A stretch of DNA of 64,000 bases from an uncultured Lentisphaeria bacterium (GCA_949298075.1 CASFVA010000006.1:33729-97728), one strand, 5' to 3'. Shown: positions 25,477 through 34,012, counted from the first letter of the stretch. Made by a program: numbers and translations. Notes: generated from the letters alone by a model not told the origin.

Positions 25477-25535
25477 ACGCGGCTCCCGTTCCGGAAGGAC
25501 TTCCGGAAAATTCAGCAAAATCAAGCCGCCGCCCC

Positions 25536-25563
25536 TTGACGCGGAACCAAAACCGGCTATGTT
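25536..25563 (+). promoter_or_regulatory. zupT: Promoter of zupT
   Basis: TTGACG (25536-25541), 16 bp, TATGTT (25558-25563). About 70 nt before the ATG at 25636. Confidence 0.7.
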
Positions 25564-25635
25564 ATCCGGCGGAATCCTCTGCCGCGGTTCCGCCGGGACC
25601 GGGGCGCTGACATTTTTTCAGCCGGAGTGCGGATT

Positions 25636-26439
25636 ATGGAAATCGCCGGAGATAAAATTCTGTTCGGACTTGTTCTGACCCTGCTGGCGGGTCTCTCCAC
25701 CGGAGTCGGCAGCTGCATCGCCTTTTTTCTTAAACGCACCGACACCCGGTTCCTGGCGTTCTCGCTGGGCTTTTCCGGCGGCATTATGATCTACATCTCG
25801 CTGGTGGAACTGCTCGGTTCCGCCCACTCCCAGCTGGCGGAACTCTACGGACGCCGGCCTGGAGCGCTCGCGGCCACCGCCGCTTTCTTCGGCGGCGTGG
25901 CTCTGGCCATGCTGATCGACCGCCTCGTGCCATCTTACGAAAATCCCCATGAAGTCCGCCCGGTGGAGGAGATGGACCATCCCCGCCGCCGCGAAAAACT
26001 CTTCCGCAGCAGCATTCTCTTCGCAGTGGCCATCGCCGTGCACAATTTTCCGGAGGGCATGGCGGTGTTCATGGCCGGACTCAGCAATCCGGCCACCGGA
26101 ATTTCCATTGCTGTGGCCATTGCCATTCACAATATTCCCGAAGGCATCACGGTGTCAGTGCCGCTCTATCACGCCACCGGCAGCCGGTCAAAGGCCTTTT
26201 TCTGGTCGTTTCTGTCGGGTCTGGCCGAACCGCTCGGCGCCCTTGCGGCCTGGCTGTTGCTGGCGCCGTTTCTGTCGGTTGCCCTGATGACGCTGACCTT
26301 TGCGGCGGTGGCCGGAATCATGGTGTTCATTTCCTTTGACGAGCTGCTGCCCCTGGCCGAGGAATTCGGCGAACACCACCTTGCCATCTACGGCTTGATC
26401 GCCGGCATGCTGGTCATGGCTCTTTCCCTGGCGATGTGA
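25636..26439 (+). CDS. zupT: ZIP-family zinc transporter ZupT
   Basis: 267 residues from MEIAGDKILFG; GGAG 8 nt upstream supports this ATG over a GTG three codons earlier. Inner-membrane importer of Zn2+ and other divalent metals with about eight helices. The two metal-site helices are explicit: AVAIAVHNFPEGMAVFMAGL and AVAIAIHNIPEGITVSVPLY, plus ISLVELLGSAHSQL in helix II. The variable loop between helices III and IV (ENPHEVRPVEEMDHPRRREK) is short and weakly His-containing. The 3' end overlaps the convergent lysR gene by 26 bp. Confidence 0.92.
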   Translation: MEIAGDKILFGLVLTLLAGLSTGVGSCIAFFLKRTDTRFLAFSLGFSGGIMIYISLVELLGSAHSQLAELYGRRPGALAATAAFFGGVALAMLIDRLVPSYENPHEVRPVEEMDHPRRREKLFRSSILFAVAIAVHNFPEGMAVFMAGLSNPATGISIAVAIAIHNIPEGITVSVPLYHATGSRSKAFFWSFLSGLAEPLGALAAWLLLAPFLSVALMTLTFAAVAGIMVFISFDELLPLAEEFGEHHLAIYGLIAGMLVMALSLAM

Positions 26440-27376
26440 AGGAAGAAAACCGGCAGCCGGCGGCTGGCGGTTCCGTTCCGGAAACCGCCGGGAACGCCGA
26501 CCGGCAGAATGCAATGAACCGCTCCGCAAAACGCAGATTGTCATTGGCCAGATAGATGAAATTCATTTTGCGGCGCAGCCGGCCCTCGGTGAACCAGGAG
26601 GCCCGCAGCACTCCCGACTTCAATTCGTCCCGCACCGCCAGCTCCGAAATCACGGTTATGCCCAAACCGCCGCGCACCAGCTGCTTGACCGCATCAAAAC
26701 TGTTGACCACATAGGCTTCGTCCTCGCCCAGCGGGGTCTGACCGGTCCGGCTCAGAAAGCGTTCAAAGTGATAACGGGTCCCGGAGCCCGGCTCCCGCAT
26801 TATCAGCACTCCGCCGTTTGCGCGGTACTCCGCCAGCGAAAAACGCTCCGGCAGCCGGCCGGGCGCCGCCACCGCAATCAACTCGTCCTCGACAAACGGC
26901 TCCGACCAGAAGAAGTCGCGGTCAAACGGGCCTTCCACCAGGGCCACATCCAGCGCCCGCGCCTTGAGCAGCGCCGCGATCTCGGCCGTATTGTGAATGT
27001 GAATGCTCAGACGGTGCCGGGGATTGGTCCGCATGTATTGCGCCGCACAGTCCGGCAGCACGTACCCGCCGGCCGTCATGGTGCCGCCGATGCGGTAATG
27101 CCGGATGCTTCCGGCAGCGTTGCGCATCCGCCGTTCAATTTCTGCGGTCTCGGCCGCCAGCGCTCCGCATTCGGCCGCCAGCGCCTCTCCCGCCGGAGTG
27201 AGTTCCAGTTTGCGTCCGGTCCGGTCGAACAGCGCCATGCCGATGGCTTGCTCCAGCCGCGCAATCTGCTGGGTGACATTAGGCTGACTCATGCCGAGCG
27301 CCGCTGCCGTTTCCGAAAAATTCTTCAGTTCAGCCGCCAGTTGAAAAATCCTCAGCTTGCCATCAAGAATGTCCAC
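26414..27376 (-). CDS. LysR-type regulator, probably of yeiH
   Basis: 320 residues with a GTG start. The N-terminal winged helix-turn-helix is clear (RIFQLAAELKNFSETAAALGMSQPNVTQQIARLEQAIG, then LFDRTGRKLELTPAGEAL), followed by a periplasmic-binding-protein-like effector domain (about 90-295). It is divergent from a YeiH-family transporter gene, the same arrangement as yeiE/yeiH in enterobacteria, so yeiH is the likely target. A palindrome in the 126-nt intergenic region overlaps its own transcription start, suggesting autorepression. The C-terminus runs 26 bp into the end of zupT on the opposite strand. Confidence 0.88.
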   Translation of the reverse strand: MDILDGKLRIFQLAAELKNFSETAAALGMSQPNVTQQIARLEQAIGMALFDRTGRKLELTPAGEALAAECGALAAETAEIERRMRNAAGSIRHYRIGGTMTAGGYVLPDCAAQYMRTNPRHRLSIHIHNTAEIAALLKARALDVALVEGPFDRDFFWSEPFVEDELIAVAAPGRLPERFSLAEYRANGGVLIMREPGSGTRYHFERFLSRTGQTPLGEDEAYVVNSFDAVKQLVRGGLGITVISELAVRDELKSGVLRASWFTEGRLRRKMNFIYLANDNLRFAERFIAFCRSAFPAVSGTEPPAAGCRFSSFTSPGKEP

Positions 27377-27387
27377 GGTATCCCGCC

Positions 27388-27408
27388 ATTATCATAATTT
27401 ATGGTTAT
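27388..27408 (+). promoter_or_regulatory. Probable LysR operator dyad
   Basis: An imperfect 21-bp palindrome with a perfect core CATAATTTATG (27393-27403). It is centred near -66 of the yeiH promoter and just downstream of the lysR -10, the standard position of a LysR recognition site. Confidence 0.6.
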
Positions 27409-27416
27409 CGATATAT

Positions 27417-27444
27417 AATATATAATAATTTTATTTTTTTACAA
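27417..27444 (-). promoter_or_regulatory. Promoter of the lysR gene
   Basis: Minus strand TTGTAA (27439-27444), 16 bp, TATATT (27417-27422). The whole segment is AT-rich and overlaps the region in front of yeiH. Confidence 0.55.
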
Positions 27445-27451
27445 ACCCGGC

Positions 27452-27457
27452 TATATT
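27452..27457 (+). promoter_or_regulatory. -10 of yeiH, no consensus -35
   Basis: TATATT followed by AT. At 16-17 bp upstream only a T-rich TTTTAT is found, with no TTG. A weak -35 plus an upstream dyad points to activator-dependent transcription. Confidence 0.6.
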
Positions 27458-27502
27458 ATTGCAATATCAACCCGATAATCAACTCATGGAGAATTTGCCG
27501 CC

Positions 27503-28492
27503 ATGCCGAAAATCACCTTGAAAACCTGCATATTCTGGGCCCTGGCCGCTGCTTTCGTCATCGTACCGTGGACTCTGCCCGCCACCCGGGACTACGCCCC
27601 CGGCGTCGCCGTGCTGGCCGGAATCGTCTTTGCCGTGGCCTTCGGCAATCCGGCCGGAGCGGTCACGGCCAGAATCACTTCTCCGCTGCTCGGCGCCACC
27701 ATCGTCGGAATGGGGTTCGGCATGAATCTCATTGATGTGCTGCGGGCCGGAGCCAACGGACTGGTTTACACCGCCATCGGCATCACAGCCGGTATCGGAC
27801 TGGGTGTGCTGATCGGACGCAAACTCGGCGTCTCCAAAAACGTCATGTACCTGATCGGCGTAGGGACCTCAATCTGCGGCGGCAGCGCCATCGCCGCCGC
27901 CGCTCCGGTCCTCAAAGCCAAGGCTCACGACGTCGCCATCGCCTCGGCCACCATTTTCGCTCTCAACGCCGTGGCGCTCTGGATCTTTCCGGCGGTCGGA
28001 CACTACCTTGATTTTTCGGAACCGCAATTCGGTTACTGGGCGGCACTGGCCATCCATGACACCAGCTCGGTGGTTGGAGCCGGCTTCCAATACGGACCGG
28101 ATGCGCTGGAAATCGGCACCACGGTCAAACTGGCCCGCGCCCTGTGGATCGTTCCGGTGACGCTTTTCCTCTCCTGCTGCATCGCCGGAGCCGATCCCGC
28201 CGACGGCAGGCGCCGGATCAAAGTGCGGATTCCGTGGTTCATCCCCGGCTTCATCGCCGCCGCCGCGCTGGTCACCTTGCTGCCGGTCACCGCTCCGGCC
28301 GGCGGAGCCGTCAAGGAACTGTCGAAATATCTGATGATCTGCACCCTGTTTCTGATCGGCTCCAACCTCAGCCGGGAAAAACTGCGCGAACTCGGACTGC
28401 GCCCGGTATTGCTCGGCGTAATCCTCTGGGTGATCCTCGCCACCGCCTGGTGCGCGGCCATCCACGCCGGTCTCGTCAACTGCGCAAGGTAA
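27503..28492 (+). CDS. yeiH: YeiH/UPF0324-family membrane protein (putative sulfate/sulfite exporter family)
   Basis: 329 residues, about ten hydrophobic segments. Matches the YeiH/YadS-like family (conserved hypothetical 698): ITSPLLGATIVGMGFGMNL, GVGTSICGGSAIAAAAPVLKAKAHDVAIASATIFALNAVALWIFPAVG, WAALAIHDTSSVVGAGFQYG, LARALWIVP and the C-terminal IGSNLSREKLRELGLRPVLLGVILWV. Members are annotated as putative sulfate exporters; substrate proof is limited. Expression is probably activated by the divergent LysR protein. Its end lies 6 bp from the end of rlmI (convergent). Confidence 0.88.
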   Translation: MPKITLKTCIFWALAAAFVIVPWTLPATRDYAPGVAVLAGIVFAVAFGNPAGAVTARITSPLLGATIVGMGFGMNLIDVLRAGANGLVYTAIGITAGIGLGVLIGRKLGVSKNVMYLIGVGTSICGGSAIAAAAPVLKAKAHDVAIASATIFALNAVALWIFPAVGHYLDFSEPQFGYWAALAIHDTSSVVGAGFQYGPDALEIGTTVKLARALWIVPVTLFLSCCIAGADPADGRRRIKVRIPWFIPGFIAAAALVTLLPVTAPAGGAVKELSKYLMICTLFLIGSNLSREKLRELGLRPVLLGVILWVILATAWCAAIHAGLVNCAR

Positions 28493-28498
28493 GCCGGA

Positions 28499-29707
28499 TC
28501 AGTACGCCGCCATGCTGACGATGCCTTTGAGATAGGACGTCTCCGGCACCGTCAGCAGCACCGGGTGGTCAGCGCTCTGCGTCACCCGGCCGATAATCGC
28601 CGCCCCGCAGCCGGCCTCCAGCGCCGCCGCGGCGGTGATCTTCTGAAAGAGATCCGGATCCATCAGACCAGAACACGAAAGATTGATCAGGATTCCGCCC
28701 GGAGCCAGCAGACTGAAGCCCAGACGGGCCAGATCCTGATAGGCCCGGCAGCCCCGCGGCAAAGCTCCTTTGGAGTCGATGAGCTTGGGCGGATCCAGCA
28801 CGATCAGATCAAACCGCCGATTCGCCGCCGCCAGCTGCCGCAACTCGGTGAAGACGTCGCAGCGCCGCAGCTCAGCGCGCCCGTCCGCCAGGCCGTTGAG
28901 TTCAAGGTTGCGGAGCGCCTGATCAAGCGCCGGCCGGGAGGAATCCAGATTGAGCACCTGCCCGGCTCCGGCCCGTAGGGCCGCCACCGCAAACGCGCCG
29001 GTGTAGCAGAAGGCGTTGAGCATCCTCCGGCCGGCGGCGTAACGGGCCACCACTTTCCGCGCCTCGCGCAAATCAAAATAGAAACCGGTTTTCTGACCGT
29101 GGCGAAGGTCCACCGCATACCGGGCGCCGTCCTCCTCAATCACCACCGTCTCCGGAGGTTCAGCCCCCCGCAGCCGGCCCTGACGCGGCGCCAGTCCCTC
29201 CTTGCTCCGGACTGCAACGTCGGAACGCTCGTACACGCCTCGGAAACCGAATTCCGCCTCCAGGGCATCGCAGATCTCCCCGCGGTGGAGCTCGGCCCCG
29301 GCGCTCAGCAGCTGGAGCACCGCGAATTCGCCATAACGGTCAACTATGACTCCGGGCAATCCGTCGGACTCTGAATAGATCAGCCGGCATCCGCCGGCGG
29401 GATCAGCCAAACCCAGTGCCGTCCGGCGTGCTCCGGCGGCGGCGACCCGGCGGCGGAAAAACGCGGCGTCAATCCGCTCGTTTTCATCAAAACTCCACAC
29501 CCGGGCGGTCAGCTGCGACTGTTCCGACCAGGCCGCCCAGGCTAAAAAACGCCCTCTGCTGTCGGTCACCCGCACCGTGGCTCCGGACGTCGGAGGGCCG
29601 CCCTCGACCGCCGCCACCGCTCCGGAAAACACCCAGACATGCCGCCGCAACAGCGAACGCTCCCGGCCTTCGGCCAGCCGTACGACCGGAAAAGTTCCGT
29701 CCGTCAT
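28499..29707 (-). CDS. rlmI: Class I rRNA methyltransferase, RlmI-like
   Basis: 402 residues. RlmI methylates C1962 of 23S rRNA at C5 using SAM. An N-terminal PUA-like domain (1-75, RSLLRRHVWVFSGAV) is followed by an alpha/beta linker and the Rossmann methyltransferase: GQKTGFYFDLREAR, NAFCYTGAFAVAALRAGAGQVLNLDSS, FDLIVLDPPKL and NLSCSGLMDPDLF, where the last Cys region matches the m5C catalytic area. Overlaps nrdR by 4 nt (ATGA), the last gene of the uppP operon. Confidence 0.9.
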   Translation of the reverse strand: MTDGTFPVVRLAEGRERSLLRRHVWVFSGAVAAVEGGPPTSGATVRVTDSRGRFLAWAAWSEQSQLTARVWSFDENERIDAAFFRRRVAAAGARRTALGLADPAGGCRLIYSESDGLPGVIVDRYGEFAVLQLLSAGAELHRGEICDALEAEFGFRGVYERSDVAVRSKEGLAPRQGRLRGAEPPETVVIEEDGARYAVDLRHGQKTGFYFDLREARKVVARYAAGRRMLNAFCYTGAFAVAALRAGAGQVLNLDSSRPALDQALRNLELNGLADGRAELRRCDVFTELRQLAAANRRFDLIVLDPPKLIDSKGALPRGCRAYQDLARLGFSLLAPGGILINLSCSGLMDPDLFQKITAAAALEAGCGAAIIGRVTQSADHPVLLTVPETSYLKGIVSMAAY

Positions 29708-30153
29708 TTCTTCAAACCCTTGATCTCATGAATAAAATCTTTGACCGCCTGGAACTTACGGTACACCGAAGCAAAACGGACATAGGCCACCTGGTCGGCA
29801 TCGCGCAACGCCGCCATGACCCGTTCGCCGATTTCAGCGCTGTCCACCTCTCGGTCGAAGTCGCGCAGCAGCGACCGGGTGATGTCATCGACCATCGCGT
29901 CAATATCCTCCGACGCGATACTGCGTTTATAACAGGCGTTGGCAATGCCGCGCCGCAGCTTGTCGCGGTCGTAATCCTCGCGTTCGCCGCTGCGCTTAAT
30001 CACCTTGAGCTCCTCCGGGATGATGCTCTCAATGGTGGTGAAACGATTGCCGCATTCCAGACACTCCCGGCGGCGGCGCACCCCGGAGTCGTCTTTGACG
30101 CACCGGGAATCAATCACTTTGTCGTTATTGGCTCCGCACTTGGGACAACGCAT
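29704..30153 (-). CDS. nrdR: Transcriptional repressor NrdR
   Basis: 149 residues from MRCPKCGANNDKVIDSR; AGAGG 8 nt upstream selects this ATG. An N-terminal zinc ribbon (CPKC...CLECG, residues 3-36) binds NrdR boxes of ribonucleotide reductase genes; the ATP-cone (about 49-139) senses ATP and dATP. The length equals the E. coli protein. Target genes are not in the window. The neighbours in this operon are unrelated to nucleotides. Confidence 0.97.
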   Translation of the reverse strand: MRCPKCGANNDKVIDSRCVKDDSGVRRRRECLECGNRFTTIESIIPEELKVIKRSGEREDYDRDKLRRGIANACYKRSIASEDIDAMVDDITRSLLRDFDREVDSAEIGERVMAALRDADQVAYVRFASVYRKFQAVKDFIHEIKGLKK

Positions 30154-30235
30154 AACCGCCACCTCTTTAAAAACGTGTTTTCCCCGCCGTCACCGGCCGC
30201 GGTTCAGCTCCGTTCCGCGCCGCCGGCCGGCTTGG

Positions 30236-31306
30236 TCAATCCAATTCCAGACGCATGAATTCCACCGCTGCCAGCGGTCCGACCACCACTCCCTGAAAGG
30301 CCGGACGGTCCGACTGCCGGCCGATCAGGTATTGCAGCGACCGCAACAGATCGTTCCAGTCGCGCCGGCGCAGAGCCCCGGACGCCACCGATGTGTGGTC
30401 GGCCAGGTTGATTCCGATCAGCACCCGGTCGTCCCGCCGCACCGCCTCCAGCTCGTCAGCCACCACCCGGCTGAGTTCGGAGGGCTTGTTCCCGCCCGAA
30501 CACACTATGACATCGCGCCCGGACGTTGAAAGCTCCACAAAATCACTGATCCGGCCGACGGAGAGTTCACCCGCCGCCGCTTTTTCGTGATAAAAGTCCG
30601 GCACGGCGACCGTCAGCGGCAGGCCGCCGAGCCGCTCCGGCAGCTCTTTGAGCGCGGCCACCACCGCCTTGAGCATGAGGTCATTGTCCAAACCGGGACC
30701 GTAAGTCGAATCGCTCCAGCAATAGAGCATCCCCAGCGGCAGCACCGCCCTGGTGTCGTTGAAAACATGCGGCTCGGCTACCGCCACCACACCGGAAAAC
30801 CGCGATCCGGGCGGCAGTCCGGCGTTGAATTCCGCGATCTTTGCCGCCATTTCGCGCAGCGTGAAATAACGCGGTCGCAGTCGGCGGATCACACCGTTGC
30901 CCCGGTGACGGGAATAAAAGTCCTGTACCGAAATCACAGCTGACACCGGCAGCCCCCGCTCTCCAGCTCCGGCCAGAAACGACGCCAGCTGTTCGTTGAG
31001 TTCGCTCTCGCTGGAGAGATGCAGATACACCCGGTTGAAGCCCAGATTTTCAATGCGATTGAAAAGTTCCGGCCATTCCACCCGTCCGGCATACGACGCC
31101 GGAAACAGCGCCACCCCGCGCACCGCCAGCGGCGCGGTAAGTCTGCGGAACTCCGCCGCCCGCTGCGCCTGCACCGCCGCCGGAGCCTGCCGCAGCGGAT
31201 CCACTGCCGGCACCGTATCGCGGGCGGGCGTCGTCACCCCGCAGCCGCCGGCCGCCGCCAGCACCGCCGCCGGCAGCAACAATGTCAAAACCGCTTTACT
31301 GAGCAT
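30236..31306 (-). CDS. Unknown exported protein, possible lipoprotein
   Basis: 356 residues. The N-terminus is a signal peptide (MLSKAVLTLLLPAAVLAAAGGCG), with Cys at residue 22; AGGC is a weak lipobox. The body shows strand/helix alternation with RGVALFPASYAGRVEWPELFNRIENLGFNRVYLHLS, VSAVISVQDFYSR, FSGVVAVAEPH and VIVCSGGNKPSELSRVVADELEAV, suggesting a TIM-barrel or glycosidase-like fold, but no catalytic signature is recognised. It overlaps GT2 by 11 nt and has GGAGG before the ATG. Function unknown; it may act on cell-envelope saccharides given the GT2 and uppP neighbours (inference). Confidence 0.8.
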   Translation of the reverse strand: MLSKAVLTLLLPAAVLAAAGGCGVTTPARDTVPAVDPLRQAPAAVQAQRAAEFRRLTAPLAVRGVALFPASYAGRVEWPELFNRIENLGFNRVYLHLSSESELNEQLASFLAGAGERGLPVSAVISVQDFYSRHRGNGVIRRLRPRYFTLREMAAKIAEFNAGLPPGSRFSGVVAVAEPHVFNDTRAVLPLGMLYCWSDSTYGPGLDNDLMLKAVVAALKELPERLGGLPLTVAVPDFYHEKAAAGELSVGRISDFVELSTSGRDVIVCSGGNKPSELSRVVADELEAVRRDDRVLIGINLADHTSVASGALRRRDWNDLLRSLQYLIGRQSDRPAFQGVVVGPLAAVEFMRLELD

Positions 31307-32075
31307 GAGCTTCCTCCCGGGTCAGCACTTCGCTCCACGGCTTCCGGAACGACGATTCCGTGCCGGTGAAACAATTGAAGCGGACGATGTGCATCAACGC
31401 CGCCACGCCGTCGCGCCAGCCGATTTTCTTGCCTTCGTCGTAACGGCGCGGCAGATAGGAGATCGGCACCTCCCAGATGCTCAGCTCACGCCCTTTGGCC
31501 AGCTTGGCGGTGATTTCAACCTCTATGCCGAAGCGCTGGGAGCCGAGCTTCAGATTCTGAATGACCTCGCGCCGGAAAGCCTTGTAGCAGGTCTCCATGT
31601 CCGAAAGGTGAATGTCGGAGAAAAAGTTGGAGAGAAACGTCAGCAGCTTGTTCCCCATTTCGTGACGGAAATACCGCACCCGCCCCGGCGTGCCCATGAA
31701 CCGGGAACCATACACCACGTCGGCCCGGCCCGTCACCAGCGGCTCCAGCAGCACCGGATAGTCGCAGGGGGAATACTCGAAATCGGCATCCTGAACCACC
31801 ACAAACGGCCGGGTCGCCGCGGCAAAGCCCCGGATGATCGCCGCGCCTTTGCCGCGGTTGACATCCTGGTCGAACAGCCGGACCCGGGGATCGCCGGCAA
31901 AAACCTGCAGCCGCTCCCAGCTGCGGTCGCAGGAGGCGTCGTTGATCACCAGCAGTTCGCCGACTTCGGGGCGCTCGAGCACCCGCCGGACAATGGTTTC
32001 TATGGTATTTTCCTCGTTGTACACCGGCATGACCACGCTGAGCACGCCATCCGGAATAACCCTGGAGTCGTTCAT
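31296..32075 (-). CDS. Glycosyltransferase family 2 (polyprenyl-phosphate sugar transferase-like)
   Basis: 259 residues from MNDSRVIPDGVLSVV; AGAGG 6 nt upstream supports this ATG over longer frames. A GT-A fold enzyme like dolichol/undecaprenyl-phosphate mannosyl- or glucosyltransferases: LSVVMPVYNEENTIETIVRRVL, LLVINDASCDRSWERL, RGKGAAIIRGFAAATRPFVVVQDADFEYSP (QDAD is the donor-metal DxD) and DVVYGSRFMG. It lacks C-terminal membrane helices, so it probably acts at the cytoplasmic face. Its position next to uppP fits polyprenyl-phosphate chemistry. Donor sugar unknown. Confidence 0.88.
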   Translation of the reverse strand: MNDSRVIPDGVLSVVMPVYNEENTIETIVRRVLERPEVGELLVINDASCDRSWERLQVFAGDPRVRLFDQDVNRGKGAAIIRGFAAATRPFVVVQDADFEYSPCDYPVLLEPLVTGRADVVYGSRFMGTPGRVRYFRHEMGNKLLTFLSNFFSDIHLSDMETCYKAFRREVIQNLKLGSQRFGIEVEITAKLAKGRELSIWEVPISYLPRRYDEGKKIGWRDGVAALMHIVRFNCFTGTESSFRKPWSEVLTREEAHAQ

Positions 32076-32085
32076 CGTCATCCTC

Positions 32086-32889
32086 TCACGCCTTACCCAG
32101 TTCCCGCGACCGCGCCGCCGCCGCCCGGACCGCCTTGAACACGGCGCCGGACAGTCCCCGGTCGGCCAGCACTTCCAGCGCCCGGCTGGTGGTTCCGGCC
32201 GGACTGGTGACCTGATCCTTGAGCACCGCCGGATGCTCGCCGGTGTCAAGCACCATTTTCGCTGCGCCCAGCACCGTCTGCGCCGCCAGGGTCACGGCGA
32301 CCTCCCGGGGCAGTCCCTCGGCCACACCGCCGTCGGCCAGCGCCTGGATGAATTCAAACACATAAGCCGGACCGCTGCCGGACAGCGCGGTCACCGCATC
32401 AAGTTTATCCTCGCCGATCGGAAACGCGACGCCGACCGCCGAAAAAATCTGCTCCGCCAGCGCCAGATCCTCCGGCCGCGCACCGGGAGACGCCGCGAAA
32501 CCGGCGGCGCCGCACCCGACCAGTGCCGGAGTGTTGGGCATAACCCGGATGATCCGATCCGAACCGGTGAGTTCAGCCAGCCGCACCAGCGTAACTCCGG
32601 CCACGATGGAAATCACCGGCTTGCCCGAAAGTTCGCCGCGCAGCGGCGCCAACGCCGCCTCCAGCGTCTGCGGCTTCACCGCCAGCAGCACCGCTTCCGT
32701 CCGCCGCACCTTTGCCGCCGGATCAGCTCCGTCGGCCTGGACTCCGGTCGCCCGGGTGAACCTGGCCGCGGCCTCTGCCGCAATGTCGTAAGCCTCAAGA
32801 TCAGCTGCGGCAAAGCCGCCGCGCCGGACCAGTCCGCCGGCAATGGCGCCGGCCATTTTTCCGGCTCCGAGGAAGAATAATTTGCTCAC
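32086..32889 (-). CDS. proC: Pyrroline-5-carboxylate reductase
   Basis: 267 residues with a GTG start (32887-32889) after GAGGGTGG. It reduces pyrroline-5-carboxylate to proline with NAD(P)H. The Rossmann start LFFLGAGKMAGAIAGGL, LAVKPQTLEAAL, VMPNTPALVGCGAAGF, DAVTALSGSGPAYVFEFIQALADGGV and DQVTSPAGTTSRALEVL are diagnostic. proA/proB are not in the window. Confidence 0.96.
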   Translation of the reverse strand: MSKLFFLGAGKMAGAIAGGLVRRGGFAAADLEAYDIAAEAAARFTRATGVQADGADPAAKVRRTEAVLLAVKPQTLEAALAPLRGELSGKPVISIVAGVTLVRLAELTGSDRIIRVMPNTPALVGCGAAGFAASPGARPEDLALAEQIFSAVGVAFPIGEDKLDAVTALSGSGPAYVFEFIQALADGGVAEGLPREVAVTLAAQTVLGAAKMVLDTGEHPAVLKDQVTSPAGTTSRALEVLADRGLSGAVFKAVRAAAARSRELGKA

Positions 32890-32902
32890 TTTGCCACCCT
32901 CA

Positions 32903-33718
32903 TCATCCCAGTTTAACTTTGAGCTGCCAGATCAGCACCGCCACTCCGAGCGCGAACAAATACCAGGCGAAGCGATCCAGACGGCCGCGCCGGACCAGCC
33001 GGACCAGCACCGACAGGGCCGCGAAACTCACCACTGCCGACAGCGCCACCGCAACGGAGAGCTGCGGCATCGAGAACTGCATCCCGGAACCACCGGAATT
33101 GACCAGTTCGGCCATTTCAATCAGCGTGGCGCCGGCAATGGCCGGCAACGCCAGCAGAAAGGAAAAAGTCGCAGCGCTTTCGCGCTCGATGCCGCTGAGT
33201 ATGCCTGCGGTAATGGTGGATCCGGAACGCGACAATCCGGGCACGATCGCCAGCATCTGAGCCAGCCCGACCAGAATGCTCTGGCGCAGGGTGATGGTCT
33301 TCAGTTCGGACGGATGACCGCCGTCTCTGATCAGCGCCGGCTTGTTCGACAGCCGCAGCAGCGCACCGGTCACCATGAACGCCAGCGCAATCACAATCGG
33401 ATCACCGAACAGCCGCTCATCCCAGCCGCTCAGCTTCAGCCCGACCCCGGCCACCCCGGCCGGAATCGACCCCGCGATCACCATGCCCAGCAGCGACAGC
33501 TGGTCGCGCCGGAAAAAACCCCAGAGCGTCTTGAAGTAAAATGCCGCGATCGCCAGCAACGATCCGGCATGCAGCATGATGCCGAGCGACAGGCTGGACT
33601 CGGGATTGACCCCGAACCAGAGACCGAGAATGGCAAGATGTCCCGATGAACTCACCGGCAGAAATTCGGTCAATCCCTGTACCACGGCCAGAACAATCAC
33701 AAACAACCACGACGACAT
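32903..33718 (-). CDS. uppP: Undecaprenyl-diphosphatase UppP
   Basis: 271 residues from ATG at 33716-33718, GGAG 8 nt upstream. Integral membrane phosphatase that recycles the C55 carrier for peptidoglycan and other polymers; overproduction gives bacitracin resistance. The two motifs are VQGLTEFLPVSSSGHL (residues 14-29 region) and AQMLAIVPGLSRSGSTITAGIL. At least seven hydrophobic segments. It follows the small Cys-rich membrane protein gene by 21 nt. Confidence 0.97.
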   Translation of the reverse strand: MSSWLFVIVLAVVQGLTEFLPVSSSGHLAILGLWFGVNPESSLSLGIMLHAGSLLAIAAFYFKTLWGFFRRDQLSLLGMVIAGSIPAGVAGVGLKLSGWDERLFGDPIVIALAFMVTGALLRLSNKPALIRDGGHPSELKTITLRQSILVGLAQMLAIVPGLSRSGSTITAGILSGIERESAATFSFLLALPAIAGATLIEMAELVNSGGSGMQFSMPQLSVAVALSAVVSFAALSVLVRLVRRGRLDRFAWYLFALGVAVLIWQLKVKLG

Positions 33719-33739
33719 GACCAACGCTCCTGCAAAATT

Positions 33740-34012
33740 TTATTGACTGACCGGAATCACCACCGGCTCCGGCACCGGCACATTGACCGGGACTGCCGGT
33801 GCAGAGGAATTTTTGACCTCTTCGACCAGCTCATCCCCGCCGGATTTGAATTGAGTCCACGCTGATTCGACCCGGGTGATGCTGCTCCGGCGCGCCTCGG
33901 GATTGAACCAGCAGTAAATTCCGAAGCCGGCCGCCGCGCAAATCAGCAGCACCGCGACAAATCCGCACACAAAACCGCAACAGCAGCCGGTGTTGGAACA
34001 CCCGAGACCCAT
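33740..34012 (-). CDS. Small Cys-rich single-pass membrane protein, unknown
   Basis: 90 residues from MGLGCSNTGCCCGF; GGGGAG is close upstream of this ATG. One transmembrane helix (about residues 14-33, FVCGFVAVLLICAAAGFGIY) is preceded by Cys-rich GCSNTGCCCGFVCG. The exposed tail has a helical segment (TRVESAWTQFKSGGDELVEEVKNS) then a Pro/Val-rich end. No family recognised. First gene of the uppP-rlmI operon. Four or five Cys near the membrane could be acylated or bind metal (inference). Confidence 0.7.
   Translation of the reverse strand: MGLGCSNTGCCCGFVCGFVAVLLICAAAGFGIYCWFNPEARRSSITRVESAWTQFKSGGDELVEEVKNSSAPAVPVNVPVPEPVVIPVSQ

Noticed and set aside
25489..25508. Hairpin TTCCGGAAG/CTTCCGGAA after the gpsA-like gene
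   Set aside because: Perfect 9-bp arms, but a 2-nt loop and no T-run; weak evidence for a terminator.
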